Shown piece after piece: positions 23,548 through 34,922 of a DNA stretch of 64,000 bases (position 1 is the stretch's first letter; each line of letters begins with the position of its first letter). A program made the translations under genes and the position numbers. Under the pieces are notes generated by a model. It was given only the letters and a program-made list of their open reading frames with translations. It ran no database searches and was not told the origin of the DNA. Source of the stretch: Castanea sativa (Eukaryota; Streptophyta; Magnoliopsida; Fagales; Fagaceae); NCBI RefSeq assembly GCF_040712315.1, contig NC_134023.1, positions 64,123,257 to 64,187,256 of the forward strand, read 5' to 3'.

Positions 23548-26500
23548 TTTTGGTGTTTGTAAGAAATAAAAGTTTCCTTGTGGTTGCACTTGGAGGGGAG
23601 AGAGTGGAAAAAACTGATGAGAATGTGAAGGATTTTGAGATCATAGTTTCAAATAGTAACGAAATAGTTAATGGTGGAGTATGGAAGAATGTTCCTTTAG
23701 CAAGAAGTAAAAAAAAAGAAAAGAAAACATTGGTATGAGAAATATAATTATCATTTTAAGATAGAGGAAATGAATAAACGTTGATATAAATTTAAAGAAA
23801 GCTTTCTAGCCATTTTCTTTGCCCTAATAACTCTGTACAATATATGAATGAATTAGGTATGAGGAGGAAGAAGTGCCTTGTTTCTTTGAACATGGTCCTT
23901 GTTTATGCTCATTTGCTTTTACTTTTTGCAGTATGAGGCGAACGCTTTCAAGATACAACAAGTGTCTAGATTCTATGGAGACTTCTGCAGTAGAATACAA
24001 AGCAGAGGTACTTCGTCATGTGTTTAGACTTTTGACATCTGGTTTCTTTTCTTTCTTTCTATGTGGAATTTAATTGCAGATAGGCAAGTTTTTTGACCTG
24101 TTTTGTTACTTGTACCTCTTGTTTTGATAATTTACAACCACCCCCCCGGGCGGTTTTGTGTAAGTCTCCCATTTGTTATAGACTTCAACTGTGAAAGTTG
24201 CAACCAAAACATTTCCCTTTCTAAGATACTATGAAGTGATTTTGACAGGAACAGTTGGATACATTCAATGGAAAATTTGTTATTCATACTTATAAAAGGA
24301 AAAAGAATTTTCCACATTCTAAATGATATTTTATGTTTGATAAGTAGATATGTTTTTCCATGTTGATTGTTTATACTAGTTAGTTTATTCATCAAGGAAG
24401 AAAGAAAAAGTGAATGTACATGTTAATTCTAATGTTGTGGCGTCTTCCAGTGATCATTTAAGGTTATCAAATGTAGAGGTTGTTAGGATATGGTATGTAT
24501 GGATGATGACGGAGTTGTAGGAATGGAAGCCACTGAAAAATGCTCATGACTTAAAAGGTTTCCCCTCATCTTTTTGTTCGTTTCAAGATGCCTAACATAA
24601 CATTGGTTGACCAAAGTGCTTTAAAGTCATGTTAATGCATGCTTCTCTTTGTTGAGTCAAAGGTGTTTACAGTATAGTATATGAGTCTAGGAATACTTGA
24701 AAAAGTAGTGAAGTATGCAAGTAAGCTATGTGAAAGTATTATCTTACTGCATTGAGTTGAAACTATATGGAGTAAGTTCAAAATTCTTCTGGTATGACCT
24801 CTTAAAGAAAATTCTTAGCCAAGTATAAGAATAAAGTGAATAATGTTGTTGAAGGGAGTGTATATGGAAAACAGTTCATGAATGTGATGGGTGCTTCTAA
24901 AGGGGAAGAACATTTGACCAAATCCTGTTACGCTTAATGGGATTCATGAAAGAGCATTGTCAAAAGTATAAATCCCTGCCTTATCATTTTTAGGTCCATG
25001 GGCTTCATGGATGATGGTGATGGTCATGGTAGTAATAATAAACCACCTTCTTTTTATTGGCTTTTTGGGATTATGACATGTTCTTTGTTTTAGTCTTTCA
25101 ACTAAAATTTTTTTTATTGATGATTGGAGGGGAAACAAGAGGGGTATGTTTCCAATAAAAAACTCAAACAATCAACACAACTCAGATAAAAGGATCCTTA
25201 GCATAGGTGAGCCAATCGGTAATACTTTTATAGCATTACATATTAACCCATGGGTACATGAAGCATCTTTAGAACCTTGTCAGATTTTGGGCTTCTCCTG
25301 AACCTAGTTTAGTATTAGTATAGACAGTATAATATGGTGTGGTAGTATGCTTCTTAAATTGACATTATTTTTAACAATGCAATAAAATTTTGAGCTGGAT
25401 GATTGTTACATATCTGCTTATTAAAAAAGTGAGCTGTCTAAAATGTATTTCTGCTCTTTACATCCAATTGATACATAGTTATGACTTATCTCAATGCTTT
25501 GGCATCTAAATTTTGGTATAGAGTCCCAAAATTGATATACAGTTTTGATATCCATCAACCAATTTGTATTTTTATCTAGGTTATATGTTAAAATACCCAT
25601 TTTGTGTATCTTATGCTTCCTCGAGAATGTGTCTACTGTGCTTTGTCTCTGTTGATTTTTCTTACTTATATATATCCTCTAAAGTTATGTCAGGATTAAT
25701 GCATCTGGCTATACTTTTCTCTTCAGAAGCAAGAATCTAAGGAGCTGGATGTTCTAAAAGATGAAGTGGCCAGGCTACAAATGAAACAGTTGTATGTTAT
25801 CAGCAATCTTCTAAATTAATTGGGTTTTGTAATTATTAGATTTCTGAAATATTGCAAGTTCTCTTATGTGTGATAAATTTTTTGTTCTGATTATGTAGAC
25901 GGCTGTTGGGTAAGGATCTGACTGGCGTGGGCTTAAAAGAATTGCAGCACATTGAGCAGCAGTTAAGTGAAGGGATATTGGCTGTGAAGGAGAAGAAGGT
26001 TCTGTAGTTTTTATGTTCTTCCTTAATTCTTTCTCATTGAATTTTTTTTCTTCTTTTGATTTTTCTTGTATTGCAGATTTTGTGGTGGTTATTAAGATTT
26101 ACTTAGTGGTCTGAAAGGCCTTAACAGATGTTCTATCATTTCAGGAACAATTACTGATGGATCAACTGGAGCAATCAAGACTGAAGGTATTGGGGCCCTT
26201 ACATAACTTTTTATTCTATCTGAAAGCTGTTATCTTTAGAAACAGACCTTGAAGTTATCCATATTCTCATGTATTAAGGGTTTTTTTATTATTTATAATT
26301 TATTAAATAAGTACTCTTGTCATATAGAAAAATCGAACCATTTTGCATTTTTTAGCATATGAGAGCTGAAATGTCATATTAGGGTCTATTTCTTATTCAT
26401 GAAAAATGCATGAACCTAAAGCTTAAAACTCAAAATTTTTGGAAATAAGCTGCTTCATGCTATGTTTTCTAGTGTGAGTTTGTGTCAAATGTGATTTATT

Positions 26501-27789
26501 TCGACATTGGGTGCCTGCCCTTGTGGAGTTGGTATAGGTATGGATAAGGCTGGAGTAGGTCTTGGGTCCTAATTTTATTAAGTCAATAAATAATAATAAA
26601 ACAATCAAAAGATGGTGTATTTCTGCTAATGAAAAAGAAAAAGAAATCTAGAACTCATTTTTGAGTAATTACTTTGTTCAATGTTCTGATTTCAGGAGCA
26701 GCGGGCTATGCTGGAGAATGAAACTTTGCGCAAACAGGCAATGCAATGTTCTTTGTGATGCATACATGAGTTTCTTATGTTCACTCACTTCCAGTGATTA
26801 TTTATTGTCTACTATGTATTGCAGGTTGAGGAGCTTCGAGGTTTCTTTCCACCAGCTGAACGCCCAGTCCCATCTTATCGTGAATATTACCCTACAGAAA
26901 GGAAGAATTCCCGTGCCAATCATGGTGTTGTGAGTCCTGATCCGGGTTGCGAAATTGAAAAAGAAGATTCAGACACCACCTTGCAATTAGGGTACAGTTC
27001 TTTTCTTATTTCAAGTTTAGCCTTTAACTAGCCTCTCTAGAGCTCTGGAATAAAGTTCACTGTTTATTGAATCCATGCTGATTATGAATCTGGAATAGCA
27101 TCATTGATATTGGTAATTGGTACTACTTCACAAGCTCATTTATCAAAGTTCAAGTTCCTCACTTTTAGTTTACATTTCCTCATACATGAACTTGAAAATT
27201 TACATCAGATGGATATTGGTCATGGAAATCATATAAACTGTCTGGGCTGGCATATGTTATTACCCTGTTTCCTATCAAGCTTAAACTCAATCTCACAAAG
27301 CCAAATTTGGCTGTATGATTCCTTTTTACCATGTGGCGCTTATCTAGTTCCATGTTAAAGTAAGACTGCTAGTTTAAGGGAACATGCTAGATTAAGATCT
27401 CAGAATATGCTGTTTACAGCATTGAGAAGGTTTTACCCTTGCAGTCTATCTAATGCAATTGCCTTCACACCTAGGCCTTCAATTATGTGGTAAAGGGTAG
27501 GATTCTAAATTTAACATGGAAGGTGAAGGGAAAAAAGAATAAAAAGCGCATGACATATATGATATTTTCTTGAATATGCCAGTTCTTAAATTCTAGTTTA
27601 TTATGTTAAGGCTATTCTTTGAAATTTGCTTCTTCTATTAATTTTTCATGATTTAACTTTCATTGTTTGTGTCTCATAATTACTTGTCACATTTGGCCCA
27701 GGCTGTCAACTGAAATTTATCGCAAGATGAAGGAACCTGGGAGAGAAACCCATTCCAACGACTCAGGGAACCAAATGGACCTCCTATGA
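20906..27789 (+). CDS. AGL15: MADS-box transcription factor, AGL15-like (MIKC type)
   Basis: Coding exons: 20906-21087, 23932-24007, 25727-25791, 25899-25998, 26145-26186, 26696-26737, 26825-26991 and 27702-27789. Total 762 nt (253 aa plus stop). Residues 1-60 are a complete MADS domain ([34 protein letters not shown]). A short I region and a K-box coiled coil follow (about 87-170; [34 protein letters not shown]). The variable C terminus holds SDTTLQLGL at about 218-226. That LxLxL motif is of the EAR repressor type known in AGL15, where it recruits SAP18/histone deacetylase complexes. AGL15 proteins promote embryogenic competence and delay flowering and abscission in Arabidopsis; the role here is inferred. 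Intron 1 is 2.8 kb, as usual for MIKC genes. The intron after exon 6 starts with GC instead of GT. The choice of AGL15 over AGL18 rests on the MADS and C-terminal motifs. Confidence 0.91.
23499..23547. repeat. Compound (TG)n(GA)n microsatellite
   Basis: About 12 TG units run directly into about 12 GA units in intron 1 of the AGL15-like gene. It is likely polymorphic in length. Confidence 0.85.
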
Positions 27790-28681
27790 TCCATTTCCTT
27801 TTGCTTCCAATAGAAATGACAGAATCAAAATGAACTTGATACAGTTGAGTCTAGTTTTAGCAGTTTCTGCTGTGCCCCATTTTAATCTTTGAAAGAGATA
27901 AAAAAAAATGTTAGTCTTAGGTGACCCCAAAATCAGGGTGAAGATATAGTTTTCCCAATTTTAGGAGGTTTGAGTATGCAAAAAGTTGTAGCTAGTTGAT
28001 CAGTTTCTGAAGGAATGGCTATGAACATTGCAAACTATGTCAGCTTTATTTTAGTTTACATCAAAAGGGGTCTGTAGAGTGTAGGCTTATTATCATCTAT
28101 TGCATAAATTATCTTTTTCTCGTGTCAGTATTTTGGTTTTACTTCCTTCATGTGTAAGAATTGAATGATTTCAGTTTTCCTCAATTTTCTCCATCTTCCC
28201 CCCAACACACACACACACACACACACCTTTTTTCTGCTCAAAGAAATGTTGTACAATGGTTCTTGGGAGTTGAAGTCCTCCTGCTAAGGTTCCAAATTTC
28301 TTTCCACAGTTCTAATGACCCAAGTAAGATCTGATCTCACTTATTAAGAAAAAGTTAAGATCTGATCTAATGAAGAATTCTATGAATGACTGGATAAAAA
28401 ATAATATCAAGCATAAAGAAAATACACAGTAGTAGATCAATGTTGATAAATTGCCACATTTTCCTTTATGTTTTGGGGAAAATTGTGTTTAACTTTGGTA
28501 GATACAAAGGATTTTGTTAAGAAATAACCTTATAACTTAAACATAACTACAATGAGAATTACAGAATACATTAACATAAAAAGAAATAAACTTATGATTT
28601 TTACATAAGAAATACACAACTGTCAATTATTAAAAAAAAAAAAGAAGAAAGAAAGGGAAACAACACAACTATGAACTATCT
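27790..28681. other. Shared 3' region between convergent AGL15-like and BPS1-like genes
   Basis: The two genes end toward each other here. The stretch presumably holds both 3' UTRs. It includes a (CA)n microsatellite at about 28204-28227. No further coding frame was seen. Confidence 0.6.
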
Positions 28682-29659
28682 CTATTCCTTCTGGGGTCTA
28701 AGGCAATCAAGCAATTTACTTCTGCCAGCCAAAACCTCCGAGAATAGATGATCCACCTCCTTCTGCAAGCTCTCCAATAGTTTCTCAAAGACCTCCAATT
28801 TTCTTTCCAAATCTTTGGCTGCTTCCAATTTTCCTTCCAAGTCTTTGGCTGCTTCACTATTTTCCCCATCGACTAGGGCAGCATTTAAGCAAGCTACTGT
28901 ATCATTCAGCTCTTTTACCTCCTTTAAGACTCCCTTTTGCTCCATAACAACCCTATATATACTTGAATCAAATTCATCAAATGAAGAATTCAACAACCCA
29001 CAAACCAATTTTCTCATCTCCAAGTATGGCTTACCATCACTGCATAAAGCAGACAGCACAATCCCACATACCCAGAATCCAATACTCTTCATGACCGTTA
29101 AAGCTTGATGAATATTCCTTTCCTCACCGCTGCAAGTCATTTCTTTTCCATCTTCCTTAACTTTACCTTCTTTGAAATCCTTGTTGAAACTTCTTGGTTG
29201 AATTGCTTTGAGACGCTCTATTGCCAAAGAGGGTGAGTTCTCCACGAGGCTCAAAGCATGAGCTAGTGATAGCCTGGCGTGTCCAAGATATGCAAGAGAT
29301 GAACTCATGGAATTGAAAAGCTCCATCAAACTCAAGCTGTAGTTGAGATATTCTTCTACAGAAGCAGCTTCCCATTTGCTAATGGGGTAGTCTATATCCA
29401 CAACTAGCTTTGCAAAAGCTCTATGAATGGAGGGTAAGAGGCCAAAACATTGTAGAATCCATGGTAAGGACAGGATTTCTGATCCGGGTTTTGAATTCAA
29501 AGACAACTGGTTTAAGATATTGGAAACATCAGACTGAAAAGCCTGCAAGGAAGCTGATAAAGCTTCAGATTTGTGGTGGTGGTGGTGGTGGTGGTGGTGA
29601 TGATGATGATTCTCCAGCTTGGAGTATAGTTTGCTAATGTTTTCTATCAAGAGTACCAT
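28682..29659 (-). CDS. BPS1-like protein (BYPASS1 family), single exon
   Basis: A 325-residue uninterrupted frame starts at the ATG read from 29659. The layout MVLLIENISKLYSKLEN, a linker, SEILSLPWILQCFGLLPSIH, then VDIDYPISKWEAASVEEYLNYS and SIGFWVCGIVLSAL matches plant proteins annotated as BPS1-like. In Arabidopsis, BYPASS1 prevents production of a root-derived mobile signal that arrests shoot growth; its biochemistry is not settled, and the role of this paralogue is unknown. Two low-complexity features stand out: twelve consecutive His (residues 18-29) from a CAC/CAT microsatellite, and a near-perfect 10-residue tandem repeat (EAAKDLEGKL / EAAKDLERKL) in the C-terminal coiled coil. A TATA-like run lies about 70 bases upstream on the minus strand (29730-29738). 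Lack of introns is normal for this family. Confidence 0.85.
   Translation of the reverse strand: MVLLIENISKLYSKLENHHHHHHHHHHHHKSEALSASLQAFQSDVSNILNQLSLNSKPGSEILSLPWILQCFGLLPSIHRAFAKLVVDIDYPISKWEAASVEEYLNYSLSLMELFNSMSSSLAYLGHARLSLAHALSLVENSPSLAIERLKAIQPRSFNKDFKEGKVKEDGKEMTCSGEERNIHQALTVMKSIGFWVCGIVLSALCSDGKPYLEMRKLVCGLLNSSFDEFDSSIYRVVMEQKGVLKEVKELNDTVACLNAALVDGENSEAAKDLEGKLEAAKDLERKLEVFEKLLESLQKEVDHLFSEVLAGRSKLLDCLRPQKE
28801..28860 (-). repeat. Two tandem 30-bp units inside the BPS1-like CDS
   Basis: 28801-28830 and 28831-28860 are near-identical and in frame. They encode the repeated EAAKDLE-KLE heptad-like segment. The duplication lengthens a predicted coiled coil by 10 residues. Confidence 0.85.
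29573..29609 (-). repeat. Trinucleotide repeat encoding polyhistidine
   Basis: A GTG run followed by ATG units on the plus strand encodes twelve histidines near the N terminus of the BPS1-like protein. Pure GTG repeats next to ATG repeats suggest growth by replication slippage. Confidence 0.85.
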
Positions 29660-30438
29660 TTAGAGACACTACCCAAAAGTTTGAGCTTTGAAAGTTTGGT
29701 TATATTAAGGATTGGTGGATGGTTTCTTCATATATATACAAAAACTAAAAAGTTGAGCTTTGTTAAAGAAAGTCTACAAGTTGTATTTGAGTTGCTTTCA
29801 CGTAACACAAACCAGTATAAGGAGAGTGTGCAAAACCGGAATAGCTTCTATAACACTTACTTTCTTGTTGAAAATTCAAAACAGTGTGAGCTATGAATGG
29901 ATTGGTGGCTGGTCAAATGGTCTTATCTATTGGTGTTTGATTGTTAGTTATTATTATTATTTAATATATGAAACACGCTTAGGAACGAGTTGATGGTCCA
30001 CTACATGAATTGGGCCTTGCTGGCTAAGAAAAGTTGATATGACAAAAGGAAAATCACAGGAAAATGGTATCTATGCGTTTTGGATGGTTCACATGAAAGG
30101 TGATTTTGCACAACTTTGTCATTGGCCGAAAGAGTTGTACAACATTCTATTAGTTAGTGCAAGTCACATGAAGTTTTCTGTAGCCCACAGATTTGGTAAA
30201 CGGATGCAGAATCATATTCGGCACACTAATCCCGTGGATCCAACTAAACCCAATCCAATGGGATGTTTTGGGTTGGTTGTTATGGGTATGGAATGTGGGT
30301 TGGATTAGATTCCTTTTTCTTTTTTTGAAGGGACTTTCCAGTCCTTTCCAGTCAACTTCCTTGTTGCTTTCATAGCCTCATTGTTATAGTCTAGGATAAT
30401 GTTAAGATACTAAAATTTTTATCAAGTACATAAAATTT
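29660..30438. other. Upstream region of the BPS1-like gene
   Basis: Contains the minus-strand promoter of the BPS1-like gene, with TATATATATG at about 29730-29739 read on the minus strand. Otherwise no recognisable gene or element. Confidence 0.5.
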
Positions 30439-30604
30439 ATAAATTAACATAACAATTAACAATGAATGTAATTATAAAAAAATTTCACAAACAAACAACT
30501 AAATGTCTATCTTAACTTTTTTGTTATTAGTCGACGTATCATTTTATATATATATATATATATTAAACACTGGTCAATTTGTAATTGCTTATATTATATA
30601 TGAA

Positions 30605-30725
30605 AAATGATTAGATACTTCTTTGGGGGACTATCTTTTCAAATGAACGGTGGATCACATTATAAATTTAAGTAGTAAAACCCACTATTATATGAGAAGA
30701 ATGAGTACCAGATAGTTGTACTCCT
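30605..30725. repeat. MITE-like segment, copy A
   Basis: The core around GGTGGATCACATTATAAATTTAAGTAGT and ATGAGAAGAATGAGTAC resembles the palindromic MITE at 48337-48493. A partner sits at the matching place in copy B (about 35088-35210). The insertion therefore predates the duplication. Confidence 0.45.
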
Positions 30726-33197
30726 AAGTCGGGACGGACCCAAGAGGGGGCTAGGCCCCCTGGGCATTTGAAAAAAAAATTAGGTATGATTTTAGCAAAA
30801 AATAAAATTTATATTGAAGCCCATCTTCTAAGTAGCTTGGCCCCTCTCTCCTCCAAAATCATCAACCCAACCCAGTCTTGTCTAGCCCAAAACATTTGGA
30901 TGCTTATTTTTAAAAAAACTATATGGATGTTTATATGAACTATGAAGTTAATTTTAAATCTTTTTAGAAATGTTATGTCCACAATATTTTACAACAATCT
31001 TAAGTATTAGGTTGTTACAAGTTATTATTGATGTGTAAAAAAGTAATTTTAATAATGAGTTTAAATTAAAAACAGTAACAAGTAATTTTAACCGTGAGTT
31101 TAAATTAAATAATAAGTGTACTTTTTTGAGAATTGAAAAAAAAAAGTTTACTATCTATAGATACAATAAATTGACATAAATTAAAAGTTTGGGTGGGTGA
31201 CAAAATTATTTAATTATTATTTATTTATATAATCCAATAAATACAATAATTGAGGAATTGAGGGAAGAATTTGAACCTAAATTTTGTATCAATTGAGAGT
31301 AGACCATGACTACAGAACTCATGATCACATGTGAAGTCATCTTATTGTTTTGACATTTATAATACACCGAAAAAATTAATTAAAAAAAGAAAAGAAAAAG
31401 AAAAGTACCAGCCTCCTAATTGTTCGTTGCTTCCATGTTATCCTAAAGAATCGAGATAGGATTGATAAGTAGTACTTTTTAAAGATTTGACTGATACTTG
31501 CTTATTGTCTTTTTTTTTTTTTTTTTTTTTGTTGAGATATAATTATAAGATTAAGTTTTGTACAAAGTTGACTATTTAGGGTAATAAGGACTAGAATTTT
31601 CAAAACCGAGAATGTAATATATTGAAATATGATATTTGTCAACGCATTTGTAACAAATTGAAAAATGGTATCATCATGCTGACCAAAATATTGTCCCTAA
31701 ATATCATGCTAATTTTTATTTATTTATTTTGTTAAATACAATAAAATTACAATATACAACCTTCGTTTTATGATGAACATTCTTTATCATTAAGTCAAGA
31801 CATCAATTAGTTATTGGTGTAAAAAATGGTGAATCACAAATCTCTTGCTTGACAATAAAAACTAACTGGGACCTAAAACTATTGCTAACTTACTAGTATA
31901 AATTAGAGTCACTTTCCTTGTATTTAACATGAGAATATGTTCTACAATATGATCCATTAATACAATAATAAAAGAAAAATGTTAAAAATACTACAAATTT
32001 TATTACATAAAAAATTGTAAATTGACGTGGTAATGAATATAATTAGTAGGATTCAACCAAATCATAAATAAATATTCGAATTATATCTTTATAATTGGTA
32101 ATATATCAGTTTTTAAGCTCAGTGTAGTAAAATATCATCTAATAAAAAATAACACATCACCCAAACTCAGCAATCTAGCTAAGGACCAAGCATGGTGGAT
32201 GAGAATCGGTACAAGGCTTTGGAAATGCCAGATTTTTTGGTTGTAAAATATTTTTTTTATATATCCAAAAAACAAAAAAAAAAGAGAAAAAAACAATTCC
32301 GTAGAGGTGAGGTGCATTCTACATCATGCACTTTCCAATTTTAATTCAACCATTATGGAAAGCACCCTGGCCAAAAAAAAAAAGAGAGAGAGATTTGTTT
32401 AGTCAATGACACGTCAGATTGCTGTTAGATTTTGAAGACCAAAAACTGATTTTATTATTATTTTATTTTACATAATAACCAAAAATTGATTTTTTTTTTT
32501 TTGAGAAAAAAGACACAACTTCATAATGGGACTTTTTCAAACATGTTTGAATTTGTATTTGGGAAAGGTTTTGTTGTATATAGCAATTGCTGCATATAGT
32601 GGCAGTAAAAAAAAAAAAAAGTGTTCGAGTGTGGAATATACATGATCAGGTAGGCAATAGACACTTGTCCTTGTCTTTCTTTGCCACAAACCCTGGTGTA
32701 TAGCAATTGCTACATACAACTATATAATAAAATCTTTTTTGGTTTTTTTAACAGATGAGTTCGTTTAGTTGGAGAATTCTAATATCGTTGTTCAATTTTT
32801 AGTGTTGTAAAAATACATGTTAAAAATTTTATTATTATTTAAATATTAAAAACTGTTATTTAAACAGTACTACACTACCAATATACTTAAGTATTTGGCT
32901 ATTGCCTACTGATGCTATTCATGAATAGTTTTCCAATTAGACACGCAAGGTGTAGAAATTTCAAATTTCTGATTTAAACGATACATTATCAAAAAGAAAA
33001 AAAAAAAAAAAAGCCTTATCCATAAGTTATCCATCGATAAATTCAATACAATACAACTGGTACTTTCCCTGGTCAATCACTGTAGAGTCAGTAGATAAGT
33101 GAAGTGTCAGTAGTGGAGCTGACTAGGAATTCTCGATAGCTTCGAATTTCTTTGTCATCGGTTTTGTAACTTTTGTTTGTTTTATTTCATCAGTGAC

Positions 33198-33205
33198 TAT
33201 AAAAG
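33198..33205 (+). promoter_or_regulatory. TATA box of duplicated INT4 promoter (copy A)
   Basis: A perfect TATAAAAG precedes a conserved leader segment (TTTTCACTCTC, then GGGAATTATTCACAAACTCG) that ends at a splice-donor-like CAAAG/GTACTG. Copy B reads TACAAAAG at the same place. The function is inferred from spacing and from the position of the matching leader upstream of INT4. Confidence 0.6.
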
Positions 33206-33224
33206 TAGAAAAATTTTCACTCTC

Positions 33225-33273
33225 TCATTGTAAATCAAAACTGGGAATTATTCACAAACTCGAATAGACAAAG
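33225..33273 (+). other. Putative alternative non-coding first exon of INT4 (copy A)
   Basis: This segment is nearly identical to the leader in copy B and ends at a donor GTACTGG (from 33274). Splicing to the acceptor at 38416-38417 would give an INT4 transcript with the same coding start from a promoter 5.2 kb upstream. The start position is approximate, about 27 bases after the TATA box. There is no transcript evidence in the sequence. Confidence 0.4.
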
Positions 33274-33491
33274 GTACTGGGTTACTTTACTTACATTCTG
33301 TTTTTTTTTTTTTTTTTTTGCATGTGTTCTGAAACTCAATTTTAAAGCCATTGTTGTTTCATCATCATCAACTCTGCACTAGGATAACTGATCTTTGTGG
33401 CTTTTCTTTTGTTTATTGATTTTATTCTTTCTTTTCACTGTTGGAATAATTGGCACTTGTTGGGTTACACTGAATGTTTTTCTCATCTTTA

Positions 33492-34536
33492 GAGCATCCA
33501 CATCAGTCATTTCATTTTACACATCTACTTTTACACTAAAAACTCATTTTTTTTATTTTACACATCTAATTTTACAAAACACCCACATCAGTTCATCTAT
33601 CCTACTACATTTTTTAATTAAATAATCAATTTTCTTCAATTTTTTATTATTTTTCCAACTACTCGGTATAATTACCGCGCTCACTCTCTTCCTACTCATT
33701 TCTGATTTTTGCTATCTCTCTCTCTATACCCATCTCTCCAACTCTCCCTCTCCCTCTCCCTCTGCCACTCGATCAACTCTCCCTCTCCCTCTCCCTCTCA
33801 ATCAACTCCCTCTGCCTCTTGATCAAAACTCCCTTTGCCTCTCGATCAACTCTCCCTCTCCCTCTCGATCAACTCCCTCTCCGATCACGAGCTCAGATCA
33901 CGATCCACGAGTCCGATCACGATCCGCGAGCTCCGATCACAATTCGTGAGTCCAATCATGATCCGCGAGCTCCGATCACGATCTGCGAGCTCCGATCCGC
34001 GATCCGCGAGCTTGATCGCGATCTGCGAGCTTCGATCGCGATTCGCGAGCTCCGATCCGTGATCTGCGAGCTCCGATCGCGATCCGCAATCTGCGAGCTT
34101 TGATCACGATCCGCGAGCTCCGATCCAGCGTCCGCAAGCTCCGATCCTCGATCCGCGAGCTTCGATCCACGGCAAGACCCACGAGCTCCGATCAGTCAAG
34201 CACCGATCTGTGTTTGTTTGTGTATGTCTGTGTTTTTTTTTTTTAGCAAAGTATATCTCTGTGTATATTCTGTGTTGAGAAAAAGATGATAGAATGGAGT
34301 CTGTTGAGCACGGATCAGAGAGAGAAAAAAAGGAGTGAAGAAGAAAATGATAAAATATTGTATAAACGAGCTACAGTAGCCGTGTGTATTTACACGGTTA
34401 CTGTAGCTTGTGGATGGTTTTGCACGATTTTACCTAGTTTTAGCTCCACTGATGTAGGAGATTTTTTGCTCAAAATGTGTAAAATTGAGAAATTTTTGCA
34501 TTATATATGACTATTCACCAACTGATGTGGATGCTC
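33492..34536. mobile_element. PIF/Harbinger-like non-autonomous element
   Basis: The termini are inverted (GAGCATCCACATCAG left, CTGATGTGGATGCTC right). They are flanked by TTA at 33489-33491 and 34537-34539, the 3-bp target typical of PIF/Harbinger. Copy B of the duplication has the unoccupied site with one TTA (38023-38025) and colinear flanks, which fixes both boundaries. The interior has no transposase but holds a CT-rich block and a GC-rich minisatellite. Confidence 0.8.
33887..34190. repeat. GC-rich minisatellite of GATC/GCGAGCTC units
   Basis: About 15 imperfect units of roughly 17-20 bases follow the pattern CGATC-RCGATCYGCGAGCTC. They are rich in the palindromes GATC, CGCG and GAGCTC. 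The array lies inside the TTA-flanked transposon and follows a CCCTCT-rich tract (about 33715-33880). It lacks stops in several frames purely because of its period. Confidence 0.85.
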
Positions 34537-34922
34537 TTATGTGAAACTCAATTTTAAAGCTATTGTTGTTTCATCAAATCTGCACTAGGATAAAGTGATC
34601 TTTGTGGTTTTTTCTTTTCTAGTTTATTTGTTTTTCATTATTGGAATAATTGGGAACTTGAATTAGTGATATTGAAACCAACTTTGTATTTTATTGCGTA
34701 TTGGATTAAGAAAATAAAAGACTTAAATTGTTGATACTAGTGATGTACAAATGTGTTTAATTGCCTTCTGGACTAAGAATAAAAGACTTACAATCTGTCT
34801 AAGAAGAAAAAAAAAAAATCTCAAATTATGATAAGAACACAGTTATGTTACTTTGTATTTTTATTTTCTAAATATTGTTCTTTCTTGTTTTTTTGATGTA
34901 ATATTTATATTTGTTATATCAT

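Larger units (their letters stand above)
30439..34922. repeat. Tandem duplication upstream of INT4, distal copy A
   Basis: Sequence from AACATAACAATTAACAATG (about 30440) to TTGTTATATCAT (about 34922) matches copy B (34923-38404) almost throughout, in the same order and orientation. Copy A is longer because of a 1.05-kb transposon at 33492-34536. It carries a full copy of the presumed INT4 promoter and untranslated first exon. It stops at the point that in copy B lies just 5' of the INT4 splice acceptor, so copy A has no coding exon. Confidence 0.88.

Noticed and set aside
28815..29375. Open frames overlapping the BPS1-like gene on the other strand and frame
   Set aside because: They are shadows of a 325-residue frame with clear family similarity.
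33819..34182. Long repetitive open frames on both strands
   Set aside because: They arise because the minisatellite period avoids stop codons. The translations are Arg/Glu/Ile-rich echoes of the DNA repeat without domain character.
33719..34190. Possible CRISPR-like or structured array
   Set aside because: This is a plant nuclear locus. The units are imperfect and contiguous without unique spacers, so it is a minisatellite.
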